Source of the DNA: Rattus norvegicus
Taxonomy: Eukaryota; Chordata; Mammalia; Rodentia; Muridae
DNA length: 64,000 bases
Assembly: GCF_036323735.1 (NCBI RefSeq)
Contig: NC_086020.1
Span: 88,112,210 to 88,176,209, forward strand
Direction: 5' to 3'
Positions 1 to 12,625 of this stretch are shown one piece after another. A program made the position numbers and the translations under genes. The first letter of the stretch is position 1. Each line of letters starts with the position of its first letter. A model generated the notes under the pieces. That model did no database searches. It was not told the origin of the DNA and saw nothing but the letters and a program-made list of their open reading frames with translations.

Positions 1-880
1 TGAGTTGTGGAAACTCTGCCAAGCAGACGAAACACTGAGACGCTAGACCACATTTACCTTATGCCCATTGTCCAGTGATGGGCTTTTGGGAAGCACTGAT
101 CTCAGGGGGTGGGAAAACACAGCCTAAGATGTAGGAAGTTGAAACTGCGGTTACCAAGCTCCCAGGTGTCCAGTCACCGCTGAAAACCACATAGAGTTGG
201 GAACAAAGGAGGCCCACAGGCCCCTGGAGAAGTCTCAAACTCCTGGATATTCAAATGCTGCAGGATATTCAAATGCTGCAGGGTCTTGAGGAGTTGGGAA
301 CAGAGGTGGTCAGTGTGCCTAGGACTAACTGTGGGCCCGGGGGAAATGAGGAATTCAGCTTAGCTCACTGCACTTGTCCTTTGCTTAGCAGTGATTGCCT
401 AGGAGCTCTGAGGGGCTTTCTGCAGGGCATGATCCCCAAGGCAGTTCTTGATAAAAGAGAGTCTTCGGTTTCAAATTGTTTTTTGATTGTTCATCGTGGA
501 AAACGGGTGCATACCACCTCCTCAAGGATGGCCAGAGAGGAAATGCTTTTTGTAGGAAAGAATGTCTGAGAAGGGAAACTTACTGGCTAAACCCTCAGTG
601 CCTCTAGATACTTCATTATCACGGAGAACTCTGTTCTGATCTATGTGACCAAAGCTCACATTCCTTTGTAGGGAGTGTGGTCACATGACAAGGGCCTGGT
701 TGGAAGCAGGTGACATTCCTATCTTCTTCTCAGAGTTTCTGGAGCTTCCAACCCACTCAACCATACCAAGTTTCCTGGCACAGTCCACTGTCCCACAAAC
801 ATATAATACAGAAATATTAATTGAACCTTCATTATGCACATTTTTCTTAGTATTATTTCATGGTAGCTCAGAAATAATAG
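1..880. repeat. Probable old rodent interspersed repeat (class uncertain)
   Basis: No gene is visible. The segment is richer in GC than the DNA that follows and its text (notably about 410-760) resembles, from memory, a mid-repetitive rodent element of the RMER type. I see no terminal inverted repeat, target duplication or poly(A) that would define its ends. The longest open frame (255-569, 104 codons) has no recognisable domain. It could instead be unique sequence; a RepeatMasker search would settle it. Confidence 0.3.
245..280 (+). repeat. Perfect tandem duplication, 2 x 18 bp
   Basis: The 18-mer GGATATTCAAATGCTGCA occurs at 245-262 and again directly at 263-280 without a mismatch. This is a small recent tandem duplication, or a two-copy minisatellite. 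Confidence 0.9.
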
Positions 881-997
881 TTTTATTTTGAACCTTATGG
901 CAAGTATGATTGAATTTCTGATGCATCAACACTACTGACAGAATAGTGAGTTACTTAAATCCAGAAGTATAGAAGAAAAAAACTCCATTGGAAACAC

Positions 998-1000
<3 letters not shown>

Positions 1001-1052
<52 letters not shown>

Positions 1053-1068
1053 TCTCTCTCTCTCTCTC

Positions 1069-1118
<50 letters not shown>
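1001..1118 (+). repeat. Compound microsatellite (TC)n-(TG)n
   Basis: A (TC)n tract with two TTTC interruptions runs 1001-1069 and passes through a short spacer into (TG)n at 1074-1118. Open frames here encode only Ser-Leu, Cys-Val, Arg-Glu or Thr-His dipeptide runs and are artefacts. The TC part is a homopyrimidine tract that can form H-DNA, and the TG part is Z-DNA prone. Confidence 0.95.
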
Positions 1119-1119
<1 letters not shown>

Positions 1120-1649
1120 ATGTATGCGTTCGTGTTTCCCTCTAAAGAAACAATAGTTCTGGTTAAAATTATGTATATATGCATTTAGACTTGCACTTAA
1201 GTAGTTTAAAATGTCCATGTTTGGAACTCATGGGTCCAAACATATTTCAAAAGCTTAATGCTGTTCCTATTAAGTCACAGATCAGAGTAGCAAGCATATA
1301 TGGAGGAAAAAGCTGAAGTTCTACTATGAAAATCTGACAAATCAGGGGTGTGGTTGTGACCAATCTTTAAAGTAATATTAATGTCTTTCCCACAAAATTC
1401 ACAGAGGTTCCCACATTTTTATGGAACTTGATTAAATTACTGCTTCTACTTGGCACCCACCAATAATAAGATCCACTCAAATAGAAAGAACAAGAAAAAA
1501 AGGTGTTTTCCTAGGTCTGTGTTAACTGCTAAAAGAGAGATTAAGTGACAAAGTTTGCCATTTGAGAGTCATTACACCACTGCAGCTTGGCTTTTCAGTC
1601 TTTCAGTTCTCTAAAAATGGTCTCTAGCCAGGCTAGAGGATGTTCTTTC

Positions 1650-1752
1650 ATTTGTTTGTTTGTTTATTTTTGAGACTGTGTCTTCCTTGCTAAGAAATCC
1701 AGGTTGTCATGTTGCTCCTACATCAGCTTCTTGAGTGCTGGAATAACAGATG
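1650..1752 (-). mobile_element. Old B1-like SINE fragment, minus strand
   Basis: A GTTT-rich tail (1650-1668) is followed by a sequence that resembles reversed B1: a TTTTTGAGAC start and a TTGAGTGCTGGAATAACA end, equivalent to the B1 'GAGTGCTGGGATTA' block. The middle is strongly diverged. B1 is derived from 7SL RNA and is mobilised by L1 proteins. Confidence 0.55.
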
Positions 1753-4700
1753 ATTCCCATCAAATCCAGAAACAATTTTCTCTTCTCTCTCCTGCCTCTC
1801 TTACTTAGAATTTCCTTTTACTCAACAGGTGAAATCATTCATAAACCTGAAGCCCCTTCACCCATCACAGAATTCTTTCAGAGGTTTCTCCTAGAATGTT
1901 TTATTGGATTTTCCCTTCCTCTGAGCAAGCAAATGTGGTCAAAATAATATTTCTTATTTAGTTTTGAAACTGCCTTTCTACCATGCAGCCACTCTGTGCT
2001 GAGTCCTGGGATCACTGTGTTTGTCACTGGTTCTAGAATGGCTGCCATCATTGCTTATGTGATGGCACTGCAGAGTGCTATACCAGAACTGTGTTCATTA
2101 AACAGACTGAGTGATTACAGCAGCAGAGGCCCGCACAAATAGGACTTTTTTCTCACATCCACATAATATTTACTTCCTTGTTGTAGCAACATAGGAAGAA
2201 AAGGAAAGATTCAGAATAACAACCAAAAATACTGAATCAAAAAATTCCAAGCACCTAGTTGCACAGTTGAGTGGAGCTTATTCATCTTTCCCACAACAGT
2301 CTCCCTGAATCCAGGCAGTCATTAGGGACTACTATATGTTCAAATGCAAGTAGGTTGGTGGGTTGGATGGAAGTTATATCTCAGGCAGGTCTCTGAGTAG
2401 CACACAGAACTAACAAAACAAATCCAAGGAAACTCATTCTTATCGAACAGATAAAGCAGAAATTGCGTCCCTTGCTCCTGCTTATTTCCATTGAAGAATT
2501 ATTTTCATTGCTTGAGAATTTCAAACAGCGGTCTCCATTAGCTTCAAGATGGTGCAACATTTGGTGACAGGAAGCTTCAGGGAAATACAGAAGAACAGTT
2601 TATCAAGGACCTCAATTGGTAACTAATGTCTAGTTCAGACAGAGTCAGACTAAACTTCTCTGGAAAAAAGGGCACAAATAAACATTTACATATGGTAAAG
2701 TAAACCCATCCTAAAATAATATCAAGAGTTGTGGTAACACATGGCTAAAGTGAGCATAATGGGCAATTCTTCAATATTTAATGTTGAGGCTGAAGACAGA
2801 GAAAGATCAAGAACAATGATCAACTGCATTTTTTGACTGACAAAGTCAGTATAGAGCCCTTTGCCAAAGCATAGTGTTGACTGATGGTCCCTTATCTGCA
2901 TCCTAGAAATTTGAAAAATATAGTGTGGACTAAATGACCAGTAACTGTTCTGAAGAACCAAGGAAAATATTTAAATGTCAAAATTCTAAAGGCATAATTA
3001 GACCATAGAAAGAACAGAAAGAAGCAACTAAATGCACCAGACAGAAAGGGAAGCCAAATTAACCAGTGAGAATCCTTGGAAAGTGTCAGGTTTATACTGA
3101 ATTAGTTAGGGTCTGCAATGAAGATAATCAAATGCTATCCCCCACCCCCCACCAGAGTTATATGCTGCCTCTGGTGAAAGGTGTAAGTGTGCTATTCCTA
3201 CTCTTTAATTGAACTGCAGAAGCAATCCATACAAGTTAAGAGCTTTCCCTTTCTGTGAAATACAATAAAAGCTGTAGTAGCTTTTCCTAAATGGTGGCAG
3301 CCCAGAAGTGCTGAAGAACTTCCATCATTGTGTCGGTAGGGGTCTGGGAGAAACAGTAAAATGTGTAAAAGGAAACCATGTTTTCAGACTAAAGAGGAAA
3401 CCCTTGATTTCCTAGAAAAAAAAAAACAAGTACATAGCAAATAAACTATATTAAGTTCTACATAATATCCTTGCTATAAAAACAGCTATGAATATGGAAC
3501 AGAAGTTTTAAGGATCTAAAAGATGCTGAAATATAATTATTGGAAAGCTGAAATAGAGCTAGAATGTTGATTTTGTTTTCAGTATGAAAATGATGGTAAC
3601 AGGAGATTGAGGAGGTGAACATTTAATACCATGGGAAAATGGCAAAGTTTAGAAGGAAAAAAACATATTCATGTCATTGACACAACAGTATGAAGTATGA
3701 GGAGAGGCAGAACCTTCTGCACACTGCCAATTTTCCTCTTTGATCCCCTGAATGTTGAAGAACAGCAATGCTATTCCATATTATGAGTATCATGGGATGA
3801 CCACAGGTTAACTGTCAGGGAGTACTTTCACTACAAAGTTTATAAAAGTAATCTAAGAGATAGTTACATCGTGCCAGAATAACAACCTCCACGCTTAGTC
3901 ACAGTTGGGACCATGGAGCATGTGAAATCCTTCTCTATGAAGTCACCAGGAACCATGGTTACATCTCCCTGACATATTGGAATGCCAAAGAGATATTAGC
4001 ACATGGCATCCAAAGTGACAATGATGTAGCTGATGATGATTTTATGGCCAGGAACATACCAGCTTCTGGCAAAGGACTTGATCAAGAACTGATTTGAAAA
4101 CACACCTTGAAGTCATCGAAGAAGAGATCCTGAGAATCTTTCAGGGGAAGTGAGAGCACAGTTGGATGGTTTTCATTTGACCAATAAGGAAACCTGCAGC
4201 GGTAATTTGTTAATCAGCCCTAAGCTCACCGGTGGGTATATGTGACTCCTCTACACCTGCCCAAATGTTTTGCATTCACAAATGAAACACACACTCATGC
4301 AGCCTTATTTTTAATATACCCTAAACAGTTCAACGACTGGGCCACTCCCAAACTTCCCCACTGCTAACACACTCTACCCTCCAATATCCCTAAGTAATTA
4401 CTTTCTAAAATCTTTATTTCATCTCTACTACCCCAGACCACTTGAGTAGGCCCTGGGGCTGCTTTTCCCTGGTTCTTACTTGGCTGGTTCTCTGTCTTCC
4501 ATAGCTCTCATGCTTGCATCCTATTCCTTTTCTGGCAGAATGATTCTCCAAACCTCCTCCTTCCCATGGTCCCTGGATCAGGAAATCTGAAGTACTCCCC
4601 TGTCTCCCTGCCAGCCGTTGGCCACTGACAACTTTATTTACCAATAAAATCAACTGGGGGCAGCGATCCTCAGCGTCTTACAGGCAATAGCATTAGAACC

Positions 4701-4892
4701 AATCTACAACAGAGGCCTGGCTCAATTTTGTAGGTAATAGAGCTTATACATTTTGTGAGGTCGTTCTATGTGAAAACCTGGTTGGAGTCTGATGTTTATA
4801 GTAAAATATGTTTATAAAGCTATGGTGAAGGTGATTAGTAGATATGATCAAAATTCACAGTCTAGTGTGTTGAGGCCAAAGAGATATCAGCT
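1753..4892. other. Gene-free AT-rich DNA
   Basis: No gene or clear mobile element is visible. The most gene-like stretch is a stop-free frame from 3864 to 4094 (77 codons, plus strand, TGA at 4095-4097) with ordinary amino-acid composition and no start that explains it. I do not recognise the translation, and chance or an eroded pseudogene are both possible. Confidence 0.6.
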
Positions 4893-5100
4893 TGGGCTGG
4901 AGAGGTGACTCAGTAGTTACAAGTACATGTTCTTTTTATAGAAAAACTGGGTTTGCTTCCCAGAGTATGCATGGTGGCTCTCAATAACCACACCTCCAGC
5001 TCAAGGGGAACTGAAGCCTTCTTCTAACCTTCATGAACAGACACCAACATTCACACACATAAAATAAGCAAATCTTAAAAGAAATTTATGTTAAAAAACA
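4893..5100 (+). mobile_element. B2-family SINE, plus strand (diverged)
   Basis: The element starts with a tRNA-like head (GGGCTGGAGAGGTGACTCAG, an A-box region) and has a degenerate B-box (GGGTTTGCTTCCC). A B2-like body follows and it ends in ACATAAAATAAGCAAATCTT plus an A-rich tail. It is a non-autonomous element transcribed by RNA polymerase III from an internal promoter. Divergence suggests an old copy. Confidence 0.8.
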
Positions 5101-6143
5101 AAACAAAAAAGATTTTTCTAAAAAGAGGAAATTCCCCTCAAAGACTATAACTCTGAAACCCTGCCTGGGCCCCCAGCCTGTATAATTAATAATGTGTTTG
5201 CCAGTCAAACAGACCTATTTAGCCTAGAGAAAATGAAGCTTTCTTGTCTCAGATAATATTCTGACTAATATCCATGTTTTAGCCCTAACATACAGACTGC
5301 TGTAAAACATACCATAAATCATAAAATCAAAAAATCATACAAAAATCAAAAAATCATGGTGTTAAATTAAACCTGCCTAAGAATGACTCTCTACTTAGGT
5401 CCTTTCATAGTGAATTAAAAAAGCATATAAACTCACAGAAAACCCAACTTAGGAAAATGCTTTATAAGGAGTGTTGTGTCTCATCACAAAAACAGCATTT
5501 CAGCTCATCATGTCAGTCAGTTGTTCAAGTCATGTTTAAATACAAAATACTCAGCCAACAAGTCTGGTTACCTCTGACTCATTTTCATTTTCTGCATATA
5601 ACTATAGCTTCATATTTATTACTTCAAAGATCTTTGAACTCATTCAGGTTAGGAAGACAGCCTGATTCAGAACTGTTAAAAAAAATTAGACCTAAACTAA
5701 ATTAACAGTAAATTTGAAAAGAACAATAGTAATATAAAGAAAAGAGATTTTTTTTTTGCTTAGCCATCCTCAGAGCTTCATATGATATATAATTTCAAGA
5801 GATTAAATTATGTTGAGGTAGGGATGAGAGTTTTAATAATATGAAAGTGGATGAAGTATGTAAAAGGTTATCAAATTAGCAATATCGCTTGCATAATTTT
5901 ATTCACAAAAAGCTAGGTATTACTTATTTCTGTCTTAGGTTCTGGAGAAAATCTGAACAATTATCTCACTTATTTCCACATTCTGATTTTTGTTTTGTAT
6001 GACCTTTAGAATCAAAGGAAAGTGGACCGTCCATGCCTAATCTGTATGTGCTGCTGTACTACTGAATGTGGGATGATTGCTTTGCGTATAATCATAACAC
6101 CAAGAATTACTAGGCTGATATTTACTAATGCATTTTTTACAGG

Positions 6144-6144
<1 letters not shown>
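5101..6144. other. Gene-free AT-rich DNA
   Basis: No gene, RNA gene or recognisable mobile element is visible. Short A-rich direct repeats (ATAAAATCAAAAAATCA type) occur at 5316-5356. Confidence 0.6.

Positions 6145-6190
<46 letters not shown>
6145..6190 (+). repeat. (CA)23 microsatellite
   Basis: Uninterrupted CA dinucleotides, 23 units. Likely polymorphic between strains. Confidence 0.97.
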
Positions 6191-6193
<3 letters not shown>

Positions 6194-8400
6194 TGAGAGT
6201 CACACAGTCACAAAAGTCTCCAAGTAAAGAGCATGATTGAGGCCTGAAATTTCTAGTATTCCAAGACTGGAAATTTCTCTAGAAAAAATAAATGCCTCTT
6301 TAGAGAACAGATGTGTGCTTTTTCAAACAGTACCACTGAAATCCAATCTGGTAGGAATGTTATTCTTTCCGTAGTGTGGAGGTTCCTTGTATGCATGTTT
6401 GAGATTCTTCAGTACAAAGTCCAAGAATGAGTGGCAAGTTCCACATTCTAAGAAAACTTCACGTTGTTATCATGTATGCTATCAACCTATGCCAAAAGGC
6501 TTTGTACTTACTTCACAAGATACTTTAGTATTGTGACTAAAAGTCAATCATGGGCAATATTAGAGTCTAATCTACTAAACTACAAAGAGTGACAATATAG
6601 AATGCCAGTCAAAAAAAAAAAAAGGAATGAAATCAGTCTAAGGAGTAAAACTGGGTAATTTTTTTCTGTCCTTGGATTCTTCCAATCTTCTCCAATTCTA
6701 CCTATCCTCTTTCGTCTGGGGATGGATTTTGAACGAGCCTCACATCTGATGTGGCATATCTACTATTTCATGTCCTGGGATCTATAGGCATGGATGCTGT
6801 AGGCTCTATGCCAAGCATGTGGCTCTTCCATGGGAAGAGAAGTAACTAAAAACATCCTATTTTTTTCCTATTTCCTAAGGAGGAAATAACAAAATAATCA
6901 CAAAATTGTGGGATGCCAATAAATGATTTTTTTTTCTTGGGAGTGGATCTACACTGGTTAATATGAGCTAAAGGCAAAGGTAATCTTCTGTCTTCATGTG
7001 GGTGGTAGAGTCTGGACCACTGACTTAGTTCTTCTATGCTTAACAAGGATTAATATACTCATTTGTTAAAGGTTTTTGCTAGTGTGTCTAGTTTCTGCCA
7101 TGATGTAGACCAATGGTAGAAACTCCAGCATGCCAGTCAAACCCACTATTACCCTCAGCTCCCTCTGCACACATCCTTTGGAATCCTTTAGTTGGCAAAT
7201 CCTTCCTACATGCTCCATATGTACAAGGAAATTCTGTTGCTTAGTTCTCATAAGTAAGTGAAATTGTATGAATTTACTTTGCTTCTCAGGCAAGAAGATA
7301 ACATCTAGACTACTTTGCTGATCTCTTTACCTTGTTAACATTTCCATACCTCATCATTCCAAACATCTTTAGAACATTTTAAATATATAAAATGTCTACA
7401 AATCTAGTAAAACTCCAAGCTTCATAGTTTTAATTGATTACATTTTTGGTCTTTCGAAATTCAAGAGAATTAGAGATAATTGGATACTTTGGGATTCCAG
7501 GCTTATGTACAGGGTAGATGTAGTTGAAGCGGTGTTTTTGTAAAGCAAGGAAACACCCATATGATACAAACTCTATGGAAGGACATTTGAGACTCCTACC
7601 GGTCTAAACTCTGTTAGTGTCAGTAGATTGTGCAACTGGAGCAAATCAGATAGTCCTCAGGGAAAAAGACAAAAATGTCAAACCTTTCTTTGGGAATGAG
7701 ACGTGTTACATTATCTGTAAGCACAAAGTAGCCCTTACCTGTCCTCATCTACAAGCACTTACCGTCAACAGTCCTCACTCTTGCCATCAAGGCTAGACAA
7801 CTTCTTAGTGTCAAGGCCAAATTTTAGCTACAACTGGCAACCTTTCCTGCTGTGGTACTGACTAGCTTAGAGAATGCCATGAGTTCTAGTAGAGTGACAT
7901 AAATTACAAACTAGAGGGTGGCATAAATTGCAGACCATTGGCAGCATGGAATGGCCACAGATCAGCTCAAAAGCCTGAGACAGGAAAGATTCCCTAATCG
8001 ATGCCATGTGTTATCTGAGAGACTGACAGCATGCTCTCATCACCATGGCTGTGACCAGGGAGAATGGGGGCTACTCTAAAGTACTGGTGGTATTGTGAGA
8101 GGCTTTGGTTTTCCTGTCTGATTTGTGCCTTGATAAGAATTCCAAGTCATAAGATTGGATTGTTGAGTAGTTTACAACTTTCTAGAACAGAGTAGAATTA
8201 CGTAGTTGGCAGAAATTGATTTCACATTTAAAAATGCTAGTAGGCAGAATTTTGAATGTTTCTAACACTAAGAAATAATAAATATCTGAAATGATGGCAA
8301 GATAATTGTATGATACAATTAAAGTGAATCTCTAAATATTTTCAAACTGTTAGCAATTCTAACAAATATCTCTGCCTCTGTTTCTCCCTCACATACAAGG
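6191..8400. other. Gene-free unique-looking DNA
   Basis: No gene, RNA gene or recognisable mobile element is visible. Open frames are all under 80 codons and contain no known motif. Confidence 0.6.
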
Positions 8401-8403
8401 TGT

Positions 8404-8470
<67 letters not shown>
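8401..8470 (+). repeat. (TG)n microsatellite
   Basis: TG dinucleotides over 70 bp with one TT interruption near 8409-8411. Z-DNA prone and likely polymorphic. Confidence 0.97.
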
Positions 8471-8473
<3 letters not shown>

Positions 8474-10375
8474 ATATATCATCCCAGGAACAAACACAGT
8501 GCCTGGTATATATTACATAGTCACAACATCACCAACCCCCATCTCTACCCCTTTATAGATTTTTCTATTTTTCTTAAGAAAATCTCTGCTTAAAAGTACA
8601 TGCCATTCATTTCTGTTCCTTGACTTCATAGTAACATTATATCAGAGTATTGCCTAACCTACTTTAAATGTTCTTATCTACCATCTTATCTACAAGTCAT
8701 AAAAAACACTTTTTTGAGGAAAATAATAACTTCAAGATATCTAATATTTTTCTGACACATTTATTCCTGGTAACAGTTTTGCTTCTTTTATGAAGCATCC
8801 ACAGTTGGTCACAGCAATATAAGCTTCCTACTGACAAGTATAGCTGAGATGTACAAGAATAGGACAGTTCATGTTCCATTGGTTCCATTCCTGCTCAATT
8901 CTGAAGAAGTATTATTTAGTCATGTCAGTATTTTCTGAAATAACTCTCTTTGCATGTAGTAACATAGTATCCAAATGCTCTCAGTTCTCATACAACTTGA
9001 GTAGCACAGCATCAAGTGGTTCATGCCTACCTTCACAGTAATATATCCTGTCTCTGAGGCCCAGGAACAATCTGGCTGGGAACCATCTCTGCGAGATTTC
9101 GATGTCCAGGTAGGATTACACAGTACAGTTTCCTGTGATCATTTGTTTAGAATGAAAAGAAGTGGAATATATACCCATTTACCTAGGTGCTACATCAATC
9201 CTGGGAGACAATACTGCCTGATTCATTTAACTGAGCACGTAAACACAGTTGATCCAGAAAGCATGAGAGTATGACAATTAGAAAGAAGTACTTCTACTGC
9301 TCCCTCTCTCTTTCAAGTGTCTACTGAGAGGATATCCTAGGGAATGCAATTGATGTTTATTCAGCACACTGAGTCAGGGCTGTTTGTGAACTTTCCAGTT
9401 TATCATCTTATCAGAGCCTGCAGAGATATTTTGGGAATGATCCTGTCTATAACAGGTTCTCTTAAAGAGGAAATCAAAACTGAAATGAGCATGGAAATGA
9501 GATTGTCCATAGGAAAATTGAGAAAAATGACATCTTGCCAACATTAGTAGCTCTTGCTTGAAGGTTTGTCAAAAAGCAAGCTTGGTTCTTCAAAGAAGTA
9601 ACTTGGCATGGTCCAGACTTGAACCTGATCACTCAGCTCTTAAAATTAATTAAATTATATTTGATTACTCACTGTAAATTACATGTCTTAAAACATATGC
9701 CTTTGGTTCTAATTCCACAAATATCACTTTTTCCTTTCTTCAAATATTTAAAGAGCATTTAAATAAACAAGCTGACAAAATAAAACAAAACAAAAAAACC
9801 CAACCTCAACTCTTTTCTCTAAATTAGGAGTGTTTCCACACTATTGTCTTAGTGATGATGTTTCCACCTCACTCCTAAATAAATCTCTTGACTCAATAAG
9901 AGGCTGCTTAAGATCTTGCCAAGAAGAAAGTGGGATTTGTTTCAGGTTTTTCTTGTGACTATATTTAACTGTTAGAAATGTGGGCCAGCAGAAGAGATAA
10001 AAGACAGAGAGGGAAGAACTTATTCCTAATAAAGGAAGTCAAGCAATCTGAAATAAAATTAAACTCTGTATTAAAATGGCTCACATTTTGCTTAATGGAG
10101 CTGACTAGTTTTTCCTTTGCCCTACCACTCAGTTGTCTGATGAGAAGAAAGCCAGTCCTGTACTACTTCATAGAATGGTTCTCTGCTCAAAGGGTCATCT
10201 TCCAGGCAAACATGGAATGTTGACCTCTTTTTAAAGTATTTCCTTGTGCTCCTCTTAATGTTCCCCCATATTTAGCATCTGTGAGCCATCCAGTTTCATA
10301 GAGAATGTGTTTATCTTGGCTGACTTTCAAGAAGGCAAAGATCACCAGACTTGGCTCCTCAAGTACGGTCCTCAT
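8471..10375. other. Gene-free AT-rich DNA
   Basis: No gene or clear mobile element is visible. Open frames (for example 9023-9274 and 9978-10223) have no recognisable domains. Confidence 0.6.
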
Positions 10376-10545
10376 TAGGTGTAGTAATGTGTACTTTTAA
10401 TCCTAGCACTTAAATCTCAGACACAGGAGGAGGATCAAGTTTTTAAGGCTGTTGCTGGTTACACAATAAGTTTGATGGCAGCCTGGCGTACATAATGACC
10501 TGTCTCAAGCCAAAATCAACCAAACAAATAAACAAAAACAGCAGA
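10376..10545 (+). mobile_element. Old B1-like SINE, plus strand
   Basis: The 'TTTTAATCCTAGCACTTAAA' block matches the B1/7SL 'TTTAATCCCAGCACT' block. GGAGGAGGATCAAG, GGCAGCCTGGCGTACA and GACCTGTCTCAAGCC follow in B1 order, with an A-rich AACAAATAAAC tail. Divergence is high, so this is an old B1 or proto-B1 monomer. Confidence 0.7.
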
Positions 10546-11644
10546 AACTAGGAAATAAAATTTAAAACTGAAAAGAGGGAAAAAAAGCTTTTCAAAAGAA
10601 AATAATCACTTGATATTTATTAACAGTAAATTATGATTTAACTTCATTATTGTAAATCCATAAAATTAATCTAGCACACATGGATTTACTATATAGAAAA
10701 GTAAGAAAAGAATGTCAGAGTGTCCATGAAATATCATTGAAATCACTTCCTATATAAACTGGAGAAATATGAGGAAAGGTGTCTTTCAGATGGAGGTCTT
10801 CTGTTGTACCAAATGAACAGGTTTATATTCAGTGGCATTAAAGGCTTCATCACCCACTCTTCCTGCTCTGTACTGCTTGCTGCAGCCAGTACATACCAGA
10901 CAATCATTTGTTAAAATGTACATGCCATGAATAATGAAAAAAATCAAAGGGGTAATGAATCTTTACTGATTGTCTTATTATCTATCTCATAAGGAGAAGA
11001 CAGTAAGGCATAATTAAGCTTTTAGATGTAGATTTTCCCTGTCATGGAGAATGAAACACATAATTTATTATTAATGTTTTTAGTTACTTGCACATCATCC
11101 TAGGTGTTTATCTGCCTCTAAAACATAAAACTATGTTTGAAATGTTAGTTTGGCTGGTTGATACTGATTGTTTCCAGAATTGAGTGACTTAGCAATGATA
11201 GAGATTATGTGTTATGAAACATAAGGACACCTTGAGGATTGTTCCATAAAATGTTCCCTGAGGCTGATACCATTGCATCAGCTTTTCCTCATTGCCTATT
11301 TTACCTTAGCAATAATTAAAATGATCTAAATATAGTCCAAGAGATTTCTTGATATAACTACATTATTGCAATTATCTGCAAGTTAACTAAAACTTTGAAT
11401 GTTATCAAGGTTGGAGTTATTAATGATGTTATTTTTCAGTTCTATGCCTGATTCAACTGTAAACACAGCATTAAACTCATTCTCTCCTTGTTGATTTCAT
11501 AATCAAAAGTGGAACAGACAAGGCACAAAGAACAGACAAGAACTGTTTAAGATCAAAAGCATCTTGATGGATTAGAATGAAGGAATGTACTACTCAGTTG
11601 ATTCTGGAATCAGGAAATGAACAAATCTGAGTGAGGCTTGAGAA

Positions 11645-11707
11645 AGAATATGAATGAAGGAAGAAAGAAAAGGGAGGAAAGGAGAGAAGAAAGGAGATAG
11701 GGAGAAA
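11645..11707 (+). repeat. Homopurine (GA-rich) tract
   Basis: Nearly pure A/G over about 60 bp (GGAAGAAAGAAAAGGGAGG type). A low-complexity tract with potential for triplex DNA. Confidence 0.8.
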
Positions 11708-11885
11708 AGTTCAGTTCAATGAACTTTGAACCCCAACCATGTGACTTTTCCTATGTAAAACACAGGGACAAAACCTAACACTTGAAGAAATTACAGTGTA
11801 GCTGTATTGACTGCTATGGAGACACTTTTGTGTATTCAGAACTGTGTAAAAGCTGGAAAGGATTCCTGGAAAATGTCAGAGTGTA

Positions 11886-11918
11886 TATGTTTGAAGCTAT
11901 AAATGAGCTTCAAACATA
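11886..11918 (+). other. Perfect 13-bp inverted repeat (hairpin, 7-nt loop)
   Basis: The arm TATGTTTGAAGCT (11886-11898) and its exact complement AGCTTCAAACATA (11906-11918) flank the loop ATAAATG. The stem does not extend much beyond 13 bp, which is too short for a typical pre-miRNA. It may be a chance palindrome or a remnant of a foldback element. Confidence 0.85.
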
Positions 11919-12070
11919 CATATCCTCCCTTGGTCAAATGAAAGGTCTGTCATGGACAGAAAGTATTTGTACTCCAAGGACACCTAAGGGTGAGCATGTT
12001 GAAAAAAAATAACTTAGGCAAGGCATAAATACGACTTAGGGATTGATTGGCTTCCTGAGTATCACATTTA

Positions 12071-12625
12071 TGTTGTGGTTTGCCCGGAAGTTATCTGTAT
12101 TTTGATGCTAATTCCACTGCCCCAAGGACAGCTGCCTAGTCACATACTCAGAACTCAGGTGACTTCACCAGAACCACCTCCCCATTGAATTTGTAAAGTA
12201 CAGGTGAGGAGCAGGTACAGGATAGAAGGAGGCCTGTCATTGGAGGAGAAGGAAGGATGGGCAGAAGAGAAGTTAGAAGGAAGAGGAGGAGACTAGAACA
12301 GAGAGAGGAGACTGAAGGAGAGAGAGGGGAGAAGCCATGGCAGGTGATGTTAAGATTCTGCTCTGTGTATTTACAGGTTGTTATCAATATTCTTAAGGGA
12401 TGGATGGTACCAGGCTTTGTATGTTTAAGTAGGCAGTTATATCATACCAACTGGGTCAAAGATTATTGTGTTGTGTGTTCTTTTATGTGAGGGTTTGAGT
12501 GTAGGAAATGTGCAGCTGGGATGTGTTTCCTCCATGATATCTAGCAGATATCTTGGGGCACCAAGGTGCGGACCTAGCGGGGTAAAAGACAATGATACTT
12601 CTTTTATTTTTATATTTTTACAACA
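12071..12625. mobile_element. Solo LTR with 6-bp target-site duplication (ERVK-like)
   Basis: The 555-bp element begins TGTTGT and ends ACAACA, a perfect 6-bp terminal inverted repeat with canonical TG...CA ends. It is flanked by CATTTA on both sides (12065-12070 and 12626-12631). A 6-bp duplication is typical of class II (ERVK) retroviral integration. No internal proviral sequence or second LTR is present, so it is a solo LTR left by LTR-LTR recombination. A purine-rich block lies at about 12238-12335. From memory the text resembles a moderately old rodent RMER/RLTR-type LTR; the exact family and orientation are not certain. Confidence 0.8.

Larger units (their letters stand above)
10546..12064. 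other. Gene-free AT-rich DNA
   Basis: No gene is visible. The stretch contains a purine-rich tract (about 11645-11707) and a perfect hairpin (11886-11918), both listed separately. Confidence 0.6.

Noticed and set aside
1001..1118. CRISPR-like or satellite array
   Set aside because: Simple dinucleotide repeats only; no spaced direct repeats anywhere in the window.
988..1218. Open frames encoding Ser-Leu, Cys-Val, Thr-His or Arg-Glu repeats
   Set aside because: Products of the TC/TG microsatellite; the same applies to frames at 6012-6240, 8402-8593 and 16799-16984.
3864..4094. 77-codon stop-free stretch with protein-like composition
   Set aside because: No suitable start, no recognised homology, surrounding frames closed. 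Could be an eroded pseudogene but nothing supports that directly.
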